Assembly (NCBI GenBank): GCA_000231825.2
Contig: JH720299.1
Coordinates: 1,869,848-1,933,847, forward strand
DNA from: Tetrahymena elliotti 4EA
Lineage: Eukaryota > Ciliophora > Oligohymenophorea > Hymenostomatida > Tetrahymenidae
Direction: 5' to 3'
DNA length: 64,000 nt
The notes beneath the pieces are model-generated. The model was not told the DNA's origin. It searched no databases and was given only the letters and a program-made list of their open reading frames with translations. The number at the start of each line of letters is the position of its first letter. The stretch's first letter is position 1. A program made the translations under genes and the position numbers. This document shows, one piece after another, positions 24,840 through 38,100 of the stretch.

Positions 24840-26075
24840 TCAATTCTTTTTTTTGTCTGAAGTTGGTGTTTTTGATTCCATCTTAATTTGTTTCTTTTCT
24901 TCGAAGACGGTAAGATGATGATTATTTAAGAAGGAATAACCTACAACAACATTCATGAAAAAGAATAAAATAGAACTCAACCATATTTCAAAGAAGACAT
25001 TTTCTCCTTTCAATTCCAAGTAGTAAGAACCTAAGTTCCATAAGAGCTCACTTACAAACCAAAGTACCCATATTAAAAGAAGCTTTCCTTTTTTCTTATT
25101 ATAGAGGTCGTTGTTTGCTAAGACAATAGGCATAAGACTCATGTACCAGATAAAGTACTAAGCAGTACAGACTTTATTGAAAATTACAAACATGAAAGTC
25201 TGAATGAATAAGCAAAAGGGTAAGTCCTTATAAAACTTAAAACCTGCTAAGAATACTAAGAAAAATTATGGAATAAAAGCAAGGGCAGCTTGAATCTTAG
25301 AAACACCTTCAAAATTAAGATAAATATAATAGAAGTAAACTGAGAAATTGTGACGATTATCTTTACGGATAAAGTGGTAGAGGTAAGTTTCATATAAGAA
25401 GACCCATCCATACTTTTGATAGAAGTAAGCAACAGATACTATAAAAACAGATGCACTAATGAGAGTAAATACAATTCTGTTCTTTGTGAAGAAATTTTTC
25501 AAATCAAAAATTCCTTTAGATTTTTCATGATCTATATAAAGATACATAGGAAGAGCGTAAATAATAGGATATATTTTAAAGTGAACTGATAAACCAAAAG
25601 CAATGGCAGCTAAAACATATCTTTTCTTAAGGAGCAAAAAGACTGTCACCAAAACTAGATAAGAAATAATTGTGTCAGCATTTCCTCTTGTTGAAACATT
25701 AAATATGATAGGATTAAAAAACCAGAGATAAGTCAATTTGTTGATTGTGCTGTCATTCAAATTTGTGGATGTTTTCAATATCTTTTCTATCAAATAACCA
25801 GCCAAAATGTCAAAAATAATGAACAAACACTTTCCAAAATTCTTGTAATATAATTCACAAGGAATCATCATATATGCTAATATTGGAGTGTATCTATATG
25901 TATGACGATCGTAAGGAGTACCGCCTTAAAGGACATACTTTGCAGCATCTGTATATACAGAATAATCTAAATCTGTATATTTCAAATTGTAATAATAATC
26001 TTGAAACTCAGCAATGAATAGTAAACCAAATCTCAGTAAAGAACCCAGCAAAACTGCTTTTGAAATTAATCCCAT
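24840..26075 (-). CDS. PIGM: GPI mannosyltransferase 1 catalytic subunit (PIG-M)
   Basis: This ER membrane enzyme adds the first mannose to the GPI precursor from dolichol-phosphate-mannose (GT50 family). It is one exon, ATG 26073-26075 to TGA 24840-24842, 411 residues, the usual family length. The first luminal loop has the DXD motif in YTDLDYSVYTDAA (Asp35 and Asp37), followed by GGTPYDRHTYRYTPILA. Further family landmarks are LWFFNPIIFNVSTRGNADTI, VHFKIYPIIYALP, DNRHNFSVYFYYIYL and CTAQYFIWYMSLMP. About ten hydrophobic helices span the protein, and the short C-terminus is lysine-rich (DKKKN), which could act as an ER-retention-type signal. Only two Gln codons are TAA/TAG, so much of it is open even in the standard code. 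Confidence 0.96.
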
Positions 26076-27342
26076 CTAAATCTACTTAAATATTTAAATT
26101 ATTCTAATACTTTAATCTTTTTTTATTCCTTTTTATTAGTTTTGCTACTTTTTAAAAATAAAAAAATTACTATTCTTTCAACCTATTTCGAAAAATACCT
26201 TTTTTTATTAATTTATTTATAATAAGCAATAAGATCTTCTTTTTTTAAATTTCAATTTATATCTTTCTCTATACTTTCCACACACTCACTCACTCATTCC
26301 TTATCTTCCAATTAGCAACAAACAATCCCTTAAAATTAATGAAATTATTTTTTATCTAAATATTTTAGTAAATAAATCTTAAAAGTTAACCTATTCTATA
26401 AAATTGAACGAACTCTCAAACAAATTTCGAGAAAATACAACAAAAATTTTATTGAAAGTAACAAAATTTTCCAATTAATAATTGAAAATAATTTTCCTAA
26501 AATTTACATTTTTCTGTTCATAGAATAAATAAATGAAATAAATTGATTATTTTTTGAAAATTTATTTTAAATTATTCAATCAATATCAATATTTTTTTAT
26601 TTAATTTATATTAAAGCTCATAAATTTAATTACTTTACTTAATCTAAGATATGCTCAATCAATCATAAATAAATTATAATTCTATTGATATCTAAGTAAT
26701 AACACATTCATTTAAAAAAAAGTTATTTTATTTTTTAGTATAAAACTTCTTACATTAATCTCAAAAATAAAGATAGTATCAAATCTGCTTTATCTTATAT
26801 TGATTTTATTAAATGAATGTATTTTTTTGAAATTTTTTAGATATTTATTTTTTAATAAAGAAGGAAATATCTCGGTAGTTTTTTATTTAATTAACACTCG
26901 TAAGAATAAATTTAATTACTTCATTAAATGTTATGTAAGTCAATAATAAATTTAATATTTATGAATTCAAAATAATCAACAAAATAGATCAATTGATTTA
27001 TTTATTATTATATTTGTTTATGAGTATAAATTGTTTTAGATTAACGAATTAAATCTGATAGGATTTAATTCACTGAAGTAAATAAGATCTAAAAAGGAAT
27101 ATACTAACTCATATTCATTTAAATAGAATCAACTTATTATTTTTTGGTATTAATTTATTGACTGTTTATTAATTTGATTGATTGATTGATATTTAAGATA
27201 TCAATTTTCAAATTAATTGTTAAAAATCAAACAAATATATTAATTAATATTTTTTATAGATACATAAATATTAGCATACTCAAACACAAATAAATAATTA
27301 CTTATTTTCATAACAAGTATACTTAGTAAAATTGGGGAATTA
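26076..27342. other. Bidirectional promoter spacer
   Basis: A/T-rich DNA between the divergent PIG-M and coiled-coil genes. A run of CACTCACTCACTC lies near 26281-26294 on the PIG-M side. No gene is seen. Confidence 0.6.
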
Positions 27343-30164
27343 ATGTCAATCATTGAAAACAAGCCAGAGGTGTTTTAGACTTACAAAAACTAAAATTCAT
27401 CAGTAAACAAAGTTTTACATCATGTTGATTTAGAATAAAAATAGAGAAATATAAGCTTAGATGGTTAGATAAGATTCAGATAGTAAGCATAATAGCAATC
27501 TAACGGAAACTCTCCAAGATTGAATGCCTTTTAAAGTAGTCCTAAATTTTAAGCAAATGAAAGCTAGCTCCTAAAATAGTTTTCAAACTATAGCAATTCT
27601 TTAAGCAATTTAGTTATTAATAAAAGTACTGGAGATATGAGTGGAGTTTAGTCATCAATTAGTAACACAAATGGAATTAATAGATTCAATAATTTTTAAT
27701 CTTTTTCTCCTATGCAGAAAGAAAATTAGTAAGAAGATTATCTAATGAAGAATTCGATTTTGAAATAACCAAATCAAATTTATTAATAGAATATGTTCAG
27801 TGTTTCTAAATATACTCCAGAAAAAAGAGGCTTTTCACAAAGTCCTTCACCATTTAAAGTTAGTGATTTGTAAACAACTTAATTCAATGCTAACTAGTAG
27901 AGCTTAGATGTTAAAAATTCAAGAGCATATTTAAAGGCTATGAAAGCATTATAAAACAAAGTAAAAGAAGTTGAAAATTTAAAATAGGGTGAAATTGAAG
28001 TTTTAAAGTAAGCTTTATAAGAAAAAGAGGAAACTATTTAAAGAATAAATGATCAATTAAACGATTTAAAAATAAATAATGATAAAATTGAAAAGAAGCT
28101 ATTTAAAGAAACAGATATCTTCCAAAAGTTAGAAAATAATTTAAAAGAAAAATTGAAGATTGTAGAAAAAGAAAATGGTGACTATATCCATAATTGTAAT
28201 TTTTACAAATCTGAAATTGATTCATTAAAAGAAAAAATAAGTTAAGTTGAATCTGTATCTAAAAAAGAGGTTAAAAGTCTACTTAAAGAAAAATCTTAGC
28301 TAAAGGAACAAATACAACTTGCCAACCAAGAAGAACAGATTTATAAATAGTAAATAAAAGAATTATAAATGTAAAATAACAATTTAGTTCAAAATATGGA
28401 GTCCTTGGAATTAAGGTATCGTCACATGGAACAATCTTATAAAAATTAGATAAATACTAGTGAGTCTGATTTAAACAAATCTCTAAAACAATTACAGCTT
28501 TAACTCCTAGAAAAAGATGATCAAATCAGGCGCTTAAAGTAAGATAATGTAACTCTTAACTCAGATATTGAAATTACAAGGTAAAAATAATATTTTAAAA
28601 TAGTTTAAAGATTATTGAGATAGTTAATGTAAATTTCTCTTTAATACTCAAAGAAATTTCAAAAAATACTATTTTTGTGGGTTCACATTAAAAATAAATT
28701 TAAATATAAAAATTAATATTTTTTTTGGGTAGATAACAAGTTAGTTTGTATATTATTTATTAATAATTTATAATTTTAAATTATTTTTAGTGCTTGTTAA
28801 ATTAATTTTTTAAGATAAAAGTATGATGAAGTAAGCTAATAATTAGAAGATGAAAAAAGAAAAATAAAAAATTATGAAGAGGAAAACAAGTAGCTGAGTG
28901 ACAAAATTCAAGAAATAATTCGTGACAATGAACATATGAGAAGTTTTTGTTAAGCAACAAGAGAAATGAACAATAAACTGTTAAATTCTTTTTCTACTAG
29001 TAGATTAAATGATACTCAGTAGAACCAAACATTTTTTTTTAAGAGCACTAATTAGAATTAGCATTCTTTTTCATAATCTGGAAATTTCTAGCCAAGCTAA
29101 AGCTTGAGTGAAACTACCAATAATTAAAATTTTATAAACATTTAAGATGATTTATAAATGCATCAACAACAAAATTAAAATTAAAATAGAAATTCATCTT
29201 CAAATTTACTTTAAACAATATCAAATATGGCATCAGCACTTCCTCCTTCTCAAAAACAAATTCAAATAATAGAAAATGTAGATCCTAACTAATATAAAAA
29301 TATAGAATAAATTCTTAAAAAAGACAAGTATTATATCAATCAAGGACTTACCTATCCAAATGATATCTCAAAAAAAGAAGAAAAGAAATCATTTAATTTA
29401 TAAAAAGAAGAACCTATAGAAGATAACATAGAATAAAAGATGCAATAATAATAGCATTAATACAGATATCCTCCATCTAATATCTTAAATTCATAGAATT
29501 CTTTAAGGCACATCCAGTCTACATAAATGTCAAGCCATTTAAGGTCTTAATAGTTTGAAGAAAACAAAAGGTAAAGTAGTGTAAATCAAAGAGAATCTAA
29601 TAGAGTACAAAGGTCACTAAATTTTAGTGATTAAAAACATAAAAATAGCCAAGAAACTTTCAGAACTGTTGCTTAACTGTAATTTCATTTGAAAAAGATC
29701 CATAACTTAAATGATACTTAAAATTAAAATAGTAGCCAATATTAGTAAGATAATAATAACAACTAATAGCTTAAATCTAGATATGAATATGAACAAGTTA
29801 TTTAAGCAGTTCTTGATACTGAAAAGAATTTAGTTGAGTTAAATCACACTTATTAAAAGTTAGCAGAAGACATATATGTAAAATATTCTATATTTTAATA
29901 AAATTTGTTTATTTAAAGTTATTTCATTTGGTTAATTATAGATAATATTTTTTATTTTTTAATTTAATTTTGAAATTTGACTGACTTTACTCTTTTTAAT
30001 CAATTATCATAATCTAGAATTTCGAAGGAGATGAAATATATATTACAGTTTTAAAAAAGAAAATGCTTGATTTGAAAGAAAAAATTTCAATTAAACAAGA
30101 ATTTTTAGAAGAAATGAAAACAAGGGAAAACATTTTAGCCTAGAGCATCTTAACTAGCTCTTGA
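27343..30164 (+). CDS. Coiled-coil, Gln/Asn-rich protein (815 aa)
   Basis: Exons are 27343-28580, 28815-29877 and 30018-30164. The introns are 234 bp (28581-28814) and 140 bp (29878-30017). The first intron is a multiple of three and lacks in-frame TGA, but it is strongly A/T-rich and has good GTAAAA...TTTAAG borders. The N-terminal 190 residues are Ser/Asn-rich with SP motifs (SPSPFKVS). From about residue 190 to 480 there is a long heptad-like coiled coil rich in Lys, Glu, Leu and Gln. Then comes a Ser/Gln/Asn-rich region, with shorter coiled coils near the C-terminus (LKKKMLDLKEKISIKQEF). The architecture suits a cytoskeletal or basal-body-type structural protein, but that is inference. 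No enzyme domain is seen. Confidence 0.8.
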
Positions 30165-30962
30165 TAAAAATAGTATCTATCTATCTATCTATCATTCAAT
30201 TCTTAATTTTGCCAATAACTTTTAGTAAAATATAAATTAATTAAAAAAAGCATTTTATTGTAAATTATTGATCTATGTAAATAAAAAATTTTAAAATACT
30301 TAGTTAAAAAAATGTATATTTACTTCATTTTATATCAAAAATAAATTAATTTAATAGAAAATTCAAATTATTTTCTATTAAAATTTTAAAATTTTTCAGA
30401 AAATAAGCCCTCAAAATAATAATTTTTGTTTAACAAACAGACTGCAATAATATAATCAAATAAATAATGAGGATATTTATGTTTAATCCAAACACTTTTC
30501 TATAATTTATGTTTAGTTTTGCTTGCTTGTTAAATTTAAGGATTTAATTAAAATTAATTCTAGTAATAAATTATTTGTCAGTATGAATACATTTTTCGTT
30601 ATCAAAAAAGCTTTTTATTTTTCTAAGATTTTGTTGGGTTAATAATTAATTTGTGGATTTCTAATGTTCTCTATATTGAAAAAGTAAGAAAATATTAAAG
30701 AAAGCAAATTATTTTATTTGTTTTATTTAACAATTGTTACTATCAATAAATAATTGAATAGACAAAGAATTGAATTTACTACCATAAAATAAAGTATAAA
30801 ATTTAATAGATAAGATTAATATAGCCATTTGGTTACCCAAAATTTTAAATTATAAAAATTAATATAAATTATTATATTAAAAATAATTTTTTTTTTATTT
30901 GGTTTTGTTATTGATTGATTTACTTGTTTTATTTTAATGAGTTAATTGATGATTTCATTTTT
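30165..30962. other. Spacer between converging genes
   Basis: A/T-rich 3' flanks with a TATC microsatellite immediately after the coiled-coil gene stop. If the last intron of the neighbouring minus-strand gene is wrong, that gene would read on to a TGA at 30743-30745. Confidence 0.55.
30174..30193. repeat. TATC tetranucleotide microsatellite
   Basis: Five perfect TATC units begin 10 bp after the stop codon of the coiled-coil gene. Confidence 0.88.
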
Positions 30963-33577
30963 TCATTTTCCACTAGACCAATTTTTTAATTTCGCTTTTA
31001 ATATAAAAATATGATAAAAAATAATTAAAAATAGAAATAATTGATTTACTTGTTAATGTTTTCTATTCTTAAAAGACTTTTAATTTTAGTTTAGAGATCT
31101 CCTTTTCTAAGTTTTAAAACTTTTTTTTGTATTTTTTTACTTTCTTCATAAAAGTTATCAAGTTGAGCTTCTGTAGCTGAAGGGATAGAATCATCATTTG
31201 AAGAGTATTCGTCATGGAAATAACTCTCATTTTTTTTATCTTTATAATTTTTGACTCCTTTTTGATTTTTTTGTTGAGTAGAACGAGTTGTTTAGTTTCT
31301 TTTAATAGCAACTATTTGTGCTTCTTCTATTTCATATTTATAAATTTACTGGTGCTTGAAATATTTATCTTCATCAAATTTGTAAACATTTTCAAGGATT
31401 CCTTCTTTAGATTTTTACTTTTATTTTTTATTCAGTTGATTTTACTAGGCCAATAATCTTAACTCTTATATTGCGTTTTCACTAGATCTTTTTTGGATTG
31501 CAAAACTGCTGTTACTTGAATATTTTTTAACTCTTGAAGGAGTTTCTTGGTTACTTTAGGGCTAATTAGAAAACAAAACGGAGGGAGAATAAGTAAGTAG
31601 TTAATCACTTCTTATATTTTACCTATCTGTTTGAGCAGGTGGTATGTTAGTTTTGTAAGTTGTTGATAGAGAAGTAATTGATTTATTATGTATGTTACTA
31701 ATGTTAAATTTTTGTGGACTTTAATATTGAAATGGATCTATTTGTTTATTATTATTATTATTTTTTAGAGATAATTATATTTGGTCAGTATTATTATTGT
31801 TATTTTATTGTTTTTCTTTTAAATTTGAAAGAAAGATTTAATATTGAATCTTTTCAATTGAATTTTAGTTTATTTAATGTATTTCAGGATTGGAATATCT
31901 ATGCTAGCTTGGAAGTTGAGTTTATCTATCTGTCGTTTATGGTAAGTTAACTAATGAATTGATATTATTCAAATCAATTTAGTTCAGTTTATTTGCTTTT
32001 TTTTAATCGCTTTACAGGTGGAGAAATGTGGTGAATGAACTCAATGACTATTTAGATTGTATTGGGTTTATTGTGCTTACACTTGCCATTTGATTTTAAA
32101 TATTGCTATGTATTGTAGTTGTATCTATGTTGATTGAATTATCAATTTGATGCTATTGATTTTAAATAGAATTTGGCTTTCTTTTCTGCACATCACTAAA
32201 ATTACTGGAAATAATTTTATTTTATGATTTCTTTTATCTACTCTCTGATTATCTTAAGTAAGGAGAATTTTCTTAACTAAAATAATTACCATATTCTGCT
32301 ATAATTGGTATTGGCATTATTACACTTCTGTTATCATTTGTTAAATATCTGTTGCCACCATTTTATAGTTAATGTGAAGTTATATTTTTTCTTTTTACTT
32401 CAAGATGACTGAATTTACTCAAAGATTTATTGTCATTAGTCTGGACGTAATCATTGAAAGAACTTATTTCTAAATTACTACTGTTTCTGCTTGTTTTGGC
32501 TTATTTATGAGACAAATTCTTTCGAAATGGAGAAGTGGAATTGTTTTTATAAAAATTTTTAGTTGTTTAGCTTTATGATAATTCCTGTAATTGATTAGAT
32601 TCAATTAAAATAGGTTCTTAATTTTCTACAAATTACATTTAAAGTTTCAAATTAGAGTCACTAATGAGATTGCTATTGTGCATACTAAATTCATTTTGAT
32701 TCAAGTGAATAGATGCCAATTATTTTTAAGCTTTTTAAATGTTCTTTTCTTATAGCATTTTGTTGATCCTTTTCTATTATTGTATTTCTGATAGATAGTT
32801 TTTAGCCATTTCAGGAAGAGCCTTTCTAATTATTACTTTGTCAGCTTTAATATCTTCAATAATTTTATTTTTATTCATGTTACTTTTTTTCATTTATTGT
32901 TCCAGATTATTGCTCTTTCTCTCAAACATAATCCTAATATCTTTCAATTTCTTCATTAATTTGAAAGGTTTTGAAGCATAGTGAAGATCAGATTCAGAGC
33001 AGATTTTACATTTCTTAAGTAGATCAATAAATTCTGATTTCTTTTTCTTTTACTAATCCATCTATGGCTCCTGCTTTTATTGTTAATTTACAAAATCTTC
33101 TTAGATTAAATCTAGATCAATAGCATATTCATTTTAAGCTTTCTTCATTTCATAGTCTAGATATTCCTTTTAAATGTCTAAAAGAGTGTTATGGAAATTA
33201 AGTTAAGATTAAGATTGGTTCTTAATCTACGTTGCTTAAGTCACTTTGTAACTGCTGACATCGCCTTTGTGCTTTCTCAAATTTGTTTTTTAAATGCTCA
33301 ACAAATTATCTTCTCCTTCTTTCTTTTTAAATTAATTGGTACTATAATTATTAATTGGTGTCTTTACGAGCTTTTATCTAGAAGAGATCTGACTATCACC
33401 ATTATCAACTTAGATTTATTTACTAGAAAAATCAGATTAAACTGTTTAAAGATTCTCTTTTTTGCTCTAGGAATCATTGATACTCTAAAAATCCTAATGT
33501 AAATCAATGAGATCTTCATCAATCAGCTGCTTAGTCTCCTGGATAAGTTTCTGACGAAGTATGGAAAGCTTTTTCAT
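30963..33577 (-). CDS. Low-complexity Ser/Asn/Gln/Lys-rich protein (about 822 aa)
   Basis: The start is ATG 33575-33577. Exon 1 (31623-33577) and exon 2 (31050-31553) are joined by a 69-bp intron at 31554-31622. A tiny last exon (30963-30972), using a 77-bp intron at 30973-31049, is a tentative choice. Residues 1-300 are helical and charged, with a Cys pair in KCKICSESDLHYASKPF (about residues 185-202) and a Lys/Glu-rich coiled-coil-like stretch. The middle is disordered. The C-terminal ~170 residues are again charged and helical, with DEYSSNDDSIPS followed by QLDNFYEESKKIQKK. No known domain is recognised. The frame is secure for exons 1 and 2 and the 3' end is uncertain. Confidence 0.72.
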
Positions 33578-35109
33578 TTTGTTAAATAAATAATAGAAAC
33601 AAAAAAAAGCAGATTTGACTAAAAATTATTAATTGCAAAATTGTTTAAAGGCAAGTAATTTTAATTAATAATGTCACTGAATATTTTTAAGATATTATTT
33701 ACTTTTCCAACATCACTATTTTGCTTTCTTGAGTGATTGTTTATTTATCAAGTAAAAACCTATCTTTTTCAATTATATTTCGCACTTCTTTTGTAATCAA
33801 ATTCTGCCAAAATCCTCTTTACCAATCATTCCACTTTTGCATTAAATAATCTCTTTTTTCTAATCAACTTTTTTTTGCTAGTGTGGAATAATTTTATATT
33901 TTTAGCTGATAAAAGCCATAAACTCTAAATATTTACCATTTAAATTCTTTGAATCTTACTCATTAAATTATTAGCTAATGTAATAAATACAGAACCGCCC
34001 ATTCTAATTTAAATCTTTTTCATCTCTTAAAAATATTATTTACATAAGAACTAAAAATGAAAAAATATGTAAGCAAATTTTATTTGACTTAATAAATCTT
34101 TTCCAAAAGTTGACAAAAATATTTTTAAATTAGATTAGCTATTTTGATCAAAAACTTCCAACAAAATTTTGGTAATACCAAACATCAAATAAGTCCGTAA
34201 TAAATATATTTTTGAAAATAAATCTAATAAGAAAGCTAGCTATTCTACATTTTTTAAATATCAAATTTTAATTTTATTGTGTTCTTTATTTTTGTTTTTA
34301 ATTTTTATTCAATTTTAATTTTTTTTACATCATCATTTCATTTATTGAGGTTTTTTTTATTCATTCATTAATAAACTTTATATTTTTTATTTCATTAGCT
34401 TTTCTTTGAATATTTTTGTCGAGTTGAGAATTTTTTATTTAATAGGATTTATGAATTTTTGCTATTTAAACTATATTTAATTGATAAAATCAGTAGGGTA
34501 TTAATTTTTCATTACTAAAGAAATACTTTGGATTAATGTAAAATCTTTTTTCATAGAAAATTATATATAAATTACAAAATATCTATCTATCTAACCCCCT
34601 TCAAAATATCTTGAAAAATTTAGTTATTCTAATAAATAATTGTAAACAAAAACAAACAGAGAAGTGATATTGTGTTCTTTGAAGCTTATTATTTTAATTT
34701 GCAAATTTTTAATAATTTTCATAAAAGGATATTTCAAAATCTATTTAATATAAACATTAGTAAATTCTAATCTCATTTATATGTATGTGATTGATATTTT
34801 GAAGAGGCTTTTATTAGTAAGAATCTTTCTGAATTTAATGTAATAATAGGGTTTTTTTTTGAGAAGCTAATTTCATTATTATTTTTTTATTTGTGCCTCA
34901 TTATTATTTTTTTATTTATGCCTCATTAATTCTTTTTGATTTTTTTATTCTTTTTTTCATATTTTGATTATTCGCTTTAGAATTTAATTTTTGAAAAAGA
35001 GATTTATTTTATTTGAGATTAAATTTTTAAAGATTTTATTGTTTATAATGCTGCTATTTTATTTTTTTTAAGATTGAATTATTTTTGTAATAGAATTTAA
35101 TTAGGAAAG
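33578..35109. other. Bidirectional promoter spacer
   Basis: About 1.5 kb, A/T-rich, between divergent genes. It holds a 25-bp tandem duplication (34874-34923). No coding frame is recognised. Confidence 0.6.
34874..34923. repeat. 25-bp tandem duplication
   Basis: Two adjacent 25-bp copies (34874-34898 and 34899-34923) differ by one base (G to A) in the part before GCCT, and a partial third copy begins at 34924. The unit starts CATTATTATTTTTTT and ends GCCT. Confidence 0.88.
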
Positions 35110-38100
35110 ATGGATTTTGAAATAATAAAATTAGAAGTATCATAGGAAAGATTAATAAATAATGTAAATAGCTGTTAGGAAAGTTTCTATCTAACAACAT
35201 ATTTTAGAATTATAAAGAATTTAAAAATTTTTAGAACTAAAATTGATTGAATAATTAATAAGTTAATAAATATTTTGTTTGCTTTGATTTAATTTTTTTA
35301 GTAACAGTGAAATAATTAAAAGAAATATCTATTGAGTTGTAAATCAAGCTTAATAAATGATAACTGAGCAGACTAGCACAGGCAATTAGATAGAGAGTAA
35401 TTTAATAATGTTATTAGGAGAAACTTTAAACTTGTATTTTTAATAGAGAGGTCTCCTATATTTAGTATAACAATAGAGATAGCTGAGGAAAAGCATCATT
35501 TGCACATTTTTAAATACGATACTCCATCTCAAATAGCTTATAGATTTTGCATATAGAATAATTGGGATTTAGCATGTGTTACTCCTGTTTCAAAAAAGAT
35601 ATAAGAAGTTTTTGAGTAGTACTTGAGAAATCCGTAATTAGAGCCTAAGCTTAGAAAGAAATTGGAGTAAATCATACCGAATGACAGCCAAAGTTCAAAA
35701 TAAAATCAAGAGTAAAGTATAAAGAATATTTCTAATAGCTTACAAGATTAACAAGACAAAATAAAAACGCTAAGAGGTCTTTCTATTAGGGATGAGAAAG
35801 ACAGTAGTTAAAAATAGGTAGAAAATCCAACTTAAAAACAGATATGTAATTAAGTGAAGGAGTAACAATAAGATTTTGTAAAGTACTCAATAGCGAATTA
35901 GAAGGATTAGAATTAAACTGCATGCAATAATTTTGAGAATCATAATAGAAATGTATTATAATTGGATTAAATTTAATCAAATACTCCTTAGAATGATAGA
36001 ACTAGCATTAATTAGAAAAATTAAAATAATGATAATAATAATTAGCTAAGTATGATGGAGAAGAAGGAATCGAGTGGGACTTTGTAAAGCAATTAAAGCA
36101 ATTCAAAGAAATACTTTAATTACAGTTATATTGCTAATTAAGTATAAGAAAAGGCCATGAAGAAAATAGATGAGAAAAAACAAAAATCAGATTAAAAAAA
36201 GAGGTCTAATTCAGTTGATAACACATCTTCATAGAGCTAATTAAATTTTAAATGCATTCCACCTCTTCCTTTACTTAATTATAATTAACTCAGCAAAGAT
36301 TCATCTACAAGGAATATTTAATTTTCAGAGATCATATCTGTTCCATTTAAAGATGCAAATTCAATTTAATTTAGAGATACTATCAATTTAAAAGAAAATA
36401 TGCCTTCTCATTTATTTAAAGATGGTTTGAGCGATTCTAGATCAAATTACTAGAATTTAGCAAGTTCAAAATCACAAAATTCAAATAATAATCTGAATCA
36501 ATACTCTAAAATATTGAGAGAATAATCGAGCAATTAATCGAATGATATGAACTATTTTAGAGGTCTTAAAGATACTTTCTAAAATGGCTAGTCTTATTAG
36601 AATGTTTTAAAGTAAATATAAAATGAATAAAAAAGCAGAGAGCGAGATTTAAAAAGCAGTTTAGAAAGAGTTTCATAAAATAATTCAGTAAAAAATTAAG
36701 AGAATTTAAGAGGAACAAGCAGCACTATAAATATGAAAGAAATCATAAACAATAGAAATTCTTTAAGTTAATAGAAGACAGTTCAAGCACCTAATTGTTT
36801 GCTTAACAGTGAAAATAAAAAAGACCAGAGATAATATAAATAAGAAAGTCATTCTGTCGGAAGAAGCAATCCTAATTCAAGTAATTTAAAGTAGAATAGA
36901 AGCAAATTAGTGTCAGACTCATTAAGTCCTCCTAGAAGTAATAGAATAGATAATCCTACACTTTATGAAAGAGGAATTAATTTTTTAGATCAAAAGTAGA
37001 ATAAAATTGAGTAATTTAAATAAAGTACTTGGGATAGGATGATGAGTGCTTGCACTTTTACTCCTCACACGAACTAAAAAGCTAATGAACATTTATTGTA
37101 ATACAGAGATAAAAGCGTTGATCCTTACAATCAACTTTATTAAAATTCAAAAGTTATATAAATAAAAAAAGATCTAATAAAAAACAAACTTATTAATGAA
37201 GAAACCAAAGAATTTCCTTTCAAGCCTAGCCTGAATCCTATTAGCTAGTTAATCATAAAAACAAAGAGATAAAATTCAATAAGCGAAAACACTTCTAACT
37301 TTGAAACTCAAAAAAATTCTAAAATTAGCTAAATTCAATAAGAAATGCTCAAAGAATGTACTTTTCACCCCAAAATTAGCAAACAAAGCGAAAAGATTCA
37401 CAAAACCCACAATGGAAATTTGACTGTCTATGAAAGGTTGTATTTAAAGACTGCTAAGAAGAAAAATAAAAAGGGAGAATAGCCTAAAGATCATATGAAC
37501 AACAACAGAAACCTAAGCTATTAAATGAATAATCAATTTATAACATATCCAGACTAAGATGCAATTAATTATTCAAGTGAAAGCTCTTAATTTAATCAAA
37601 ATAATAATTAAAGTCAAGGTTAAATCTTTGATTAAAATGATTAAAGCTATTTATATCCATCTAATTATGATAACTCTCCATTCTAAAACATTTATTAAGG
37701 ATAGTTTAACAACAATTATTATAACCCCTAAACTGATAACGCAGGAAATATTTCATTTTCTTAAGAAAAGCATGGAAATAATTCATACTAAAATGTTATA
37801 AATTAATAGCACTTAAGTAGTGATTTATTTAACAATAGCTAACTATCTTATTATAATAATTCTTTAAATAACTAAAATAATAATACTTTTAATGGAGCTA
37901 AAGTGAAATACTTTATTAACAAAAACTAATAAATGAGTTCAACTTTAACAAATCAATAGCAACACTAAAACACATTTAATCAAAATACATCTAACAATCT
38001 TTCACTTGTAAATTAAAGTGATTTGAATCTAAGCTCAACTTAGATTAATTGTAGTCAATATGCTCTCTAAGATTGTACCCATCCTTCAGATAATTACTTA

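Noticed and set aside
31114..31950. Several open frames on both strands over 31114-31950
   Set aside because: They are shadows of the minus-strand low-complexity gene, whose frame continues through this region after removal of the 69-bp intron.
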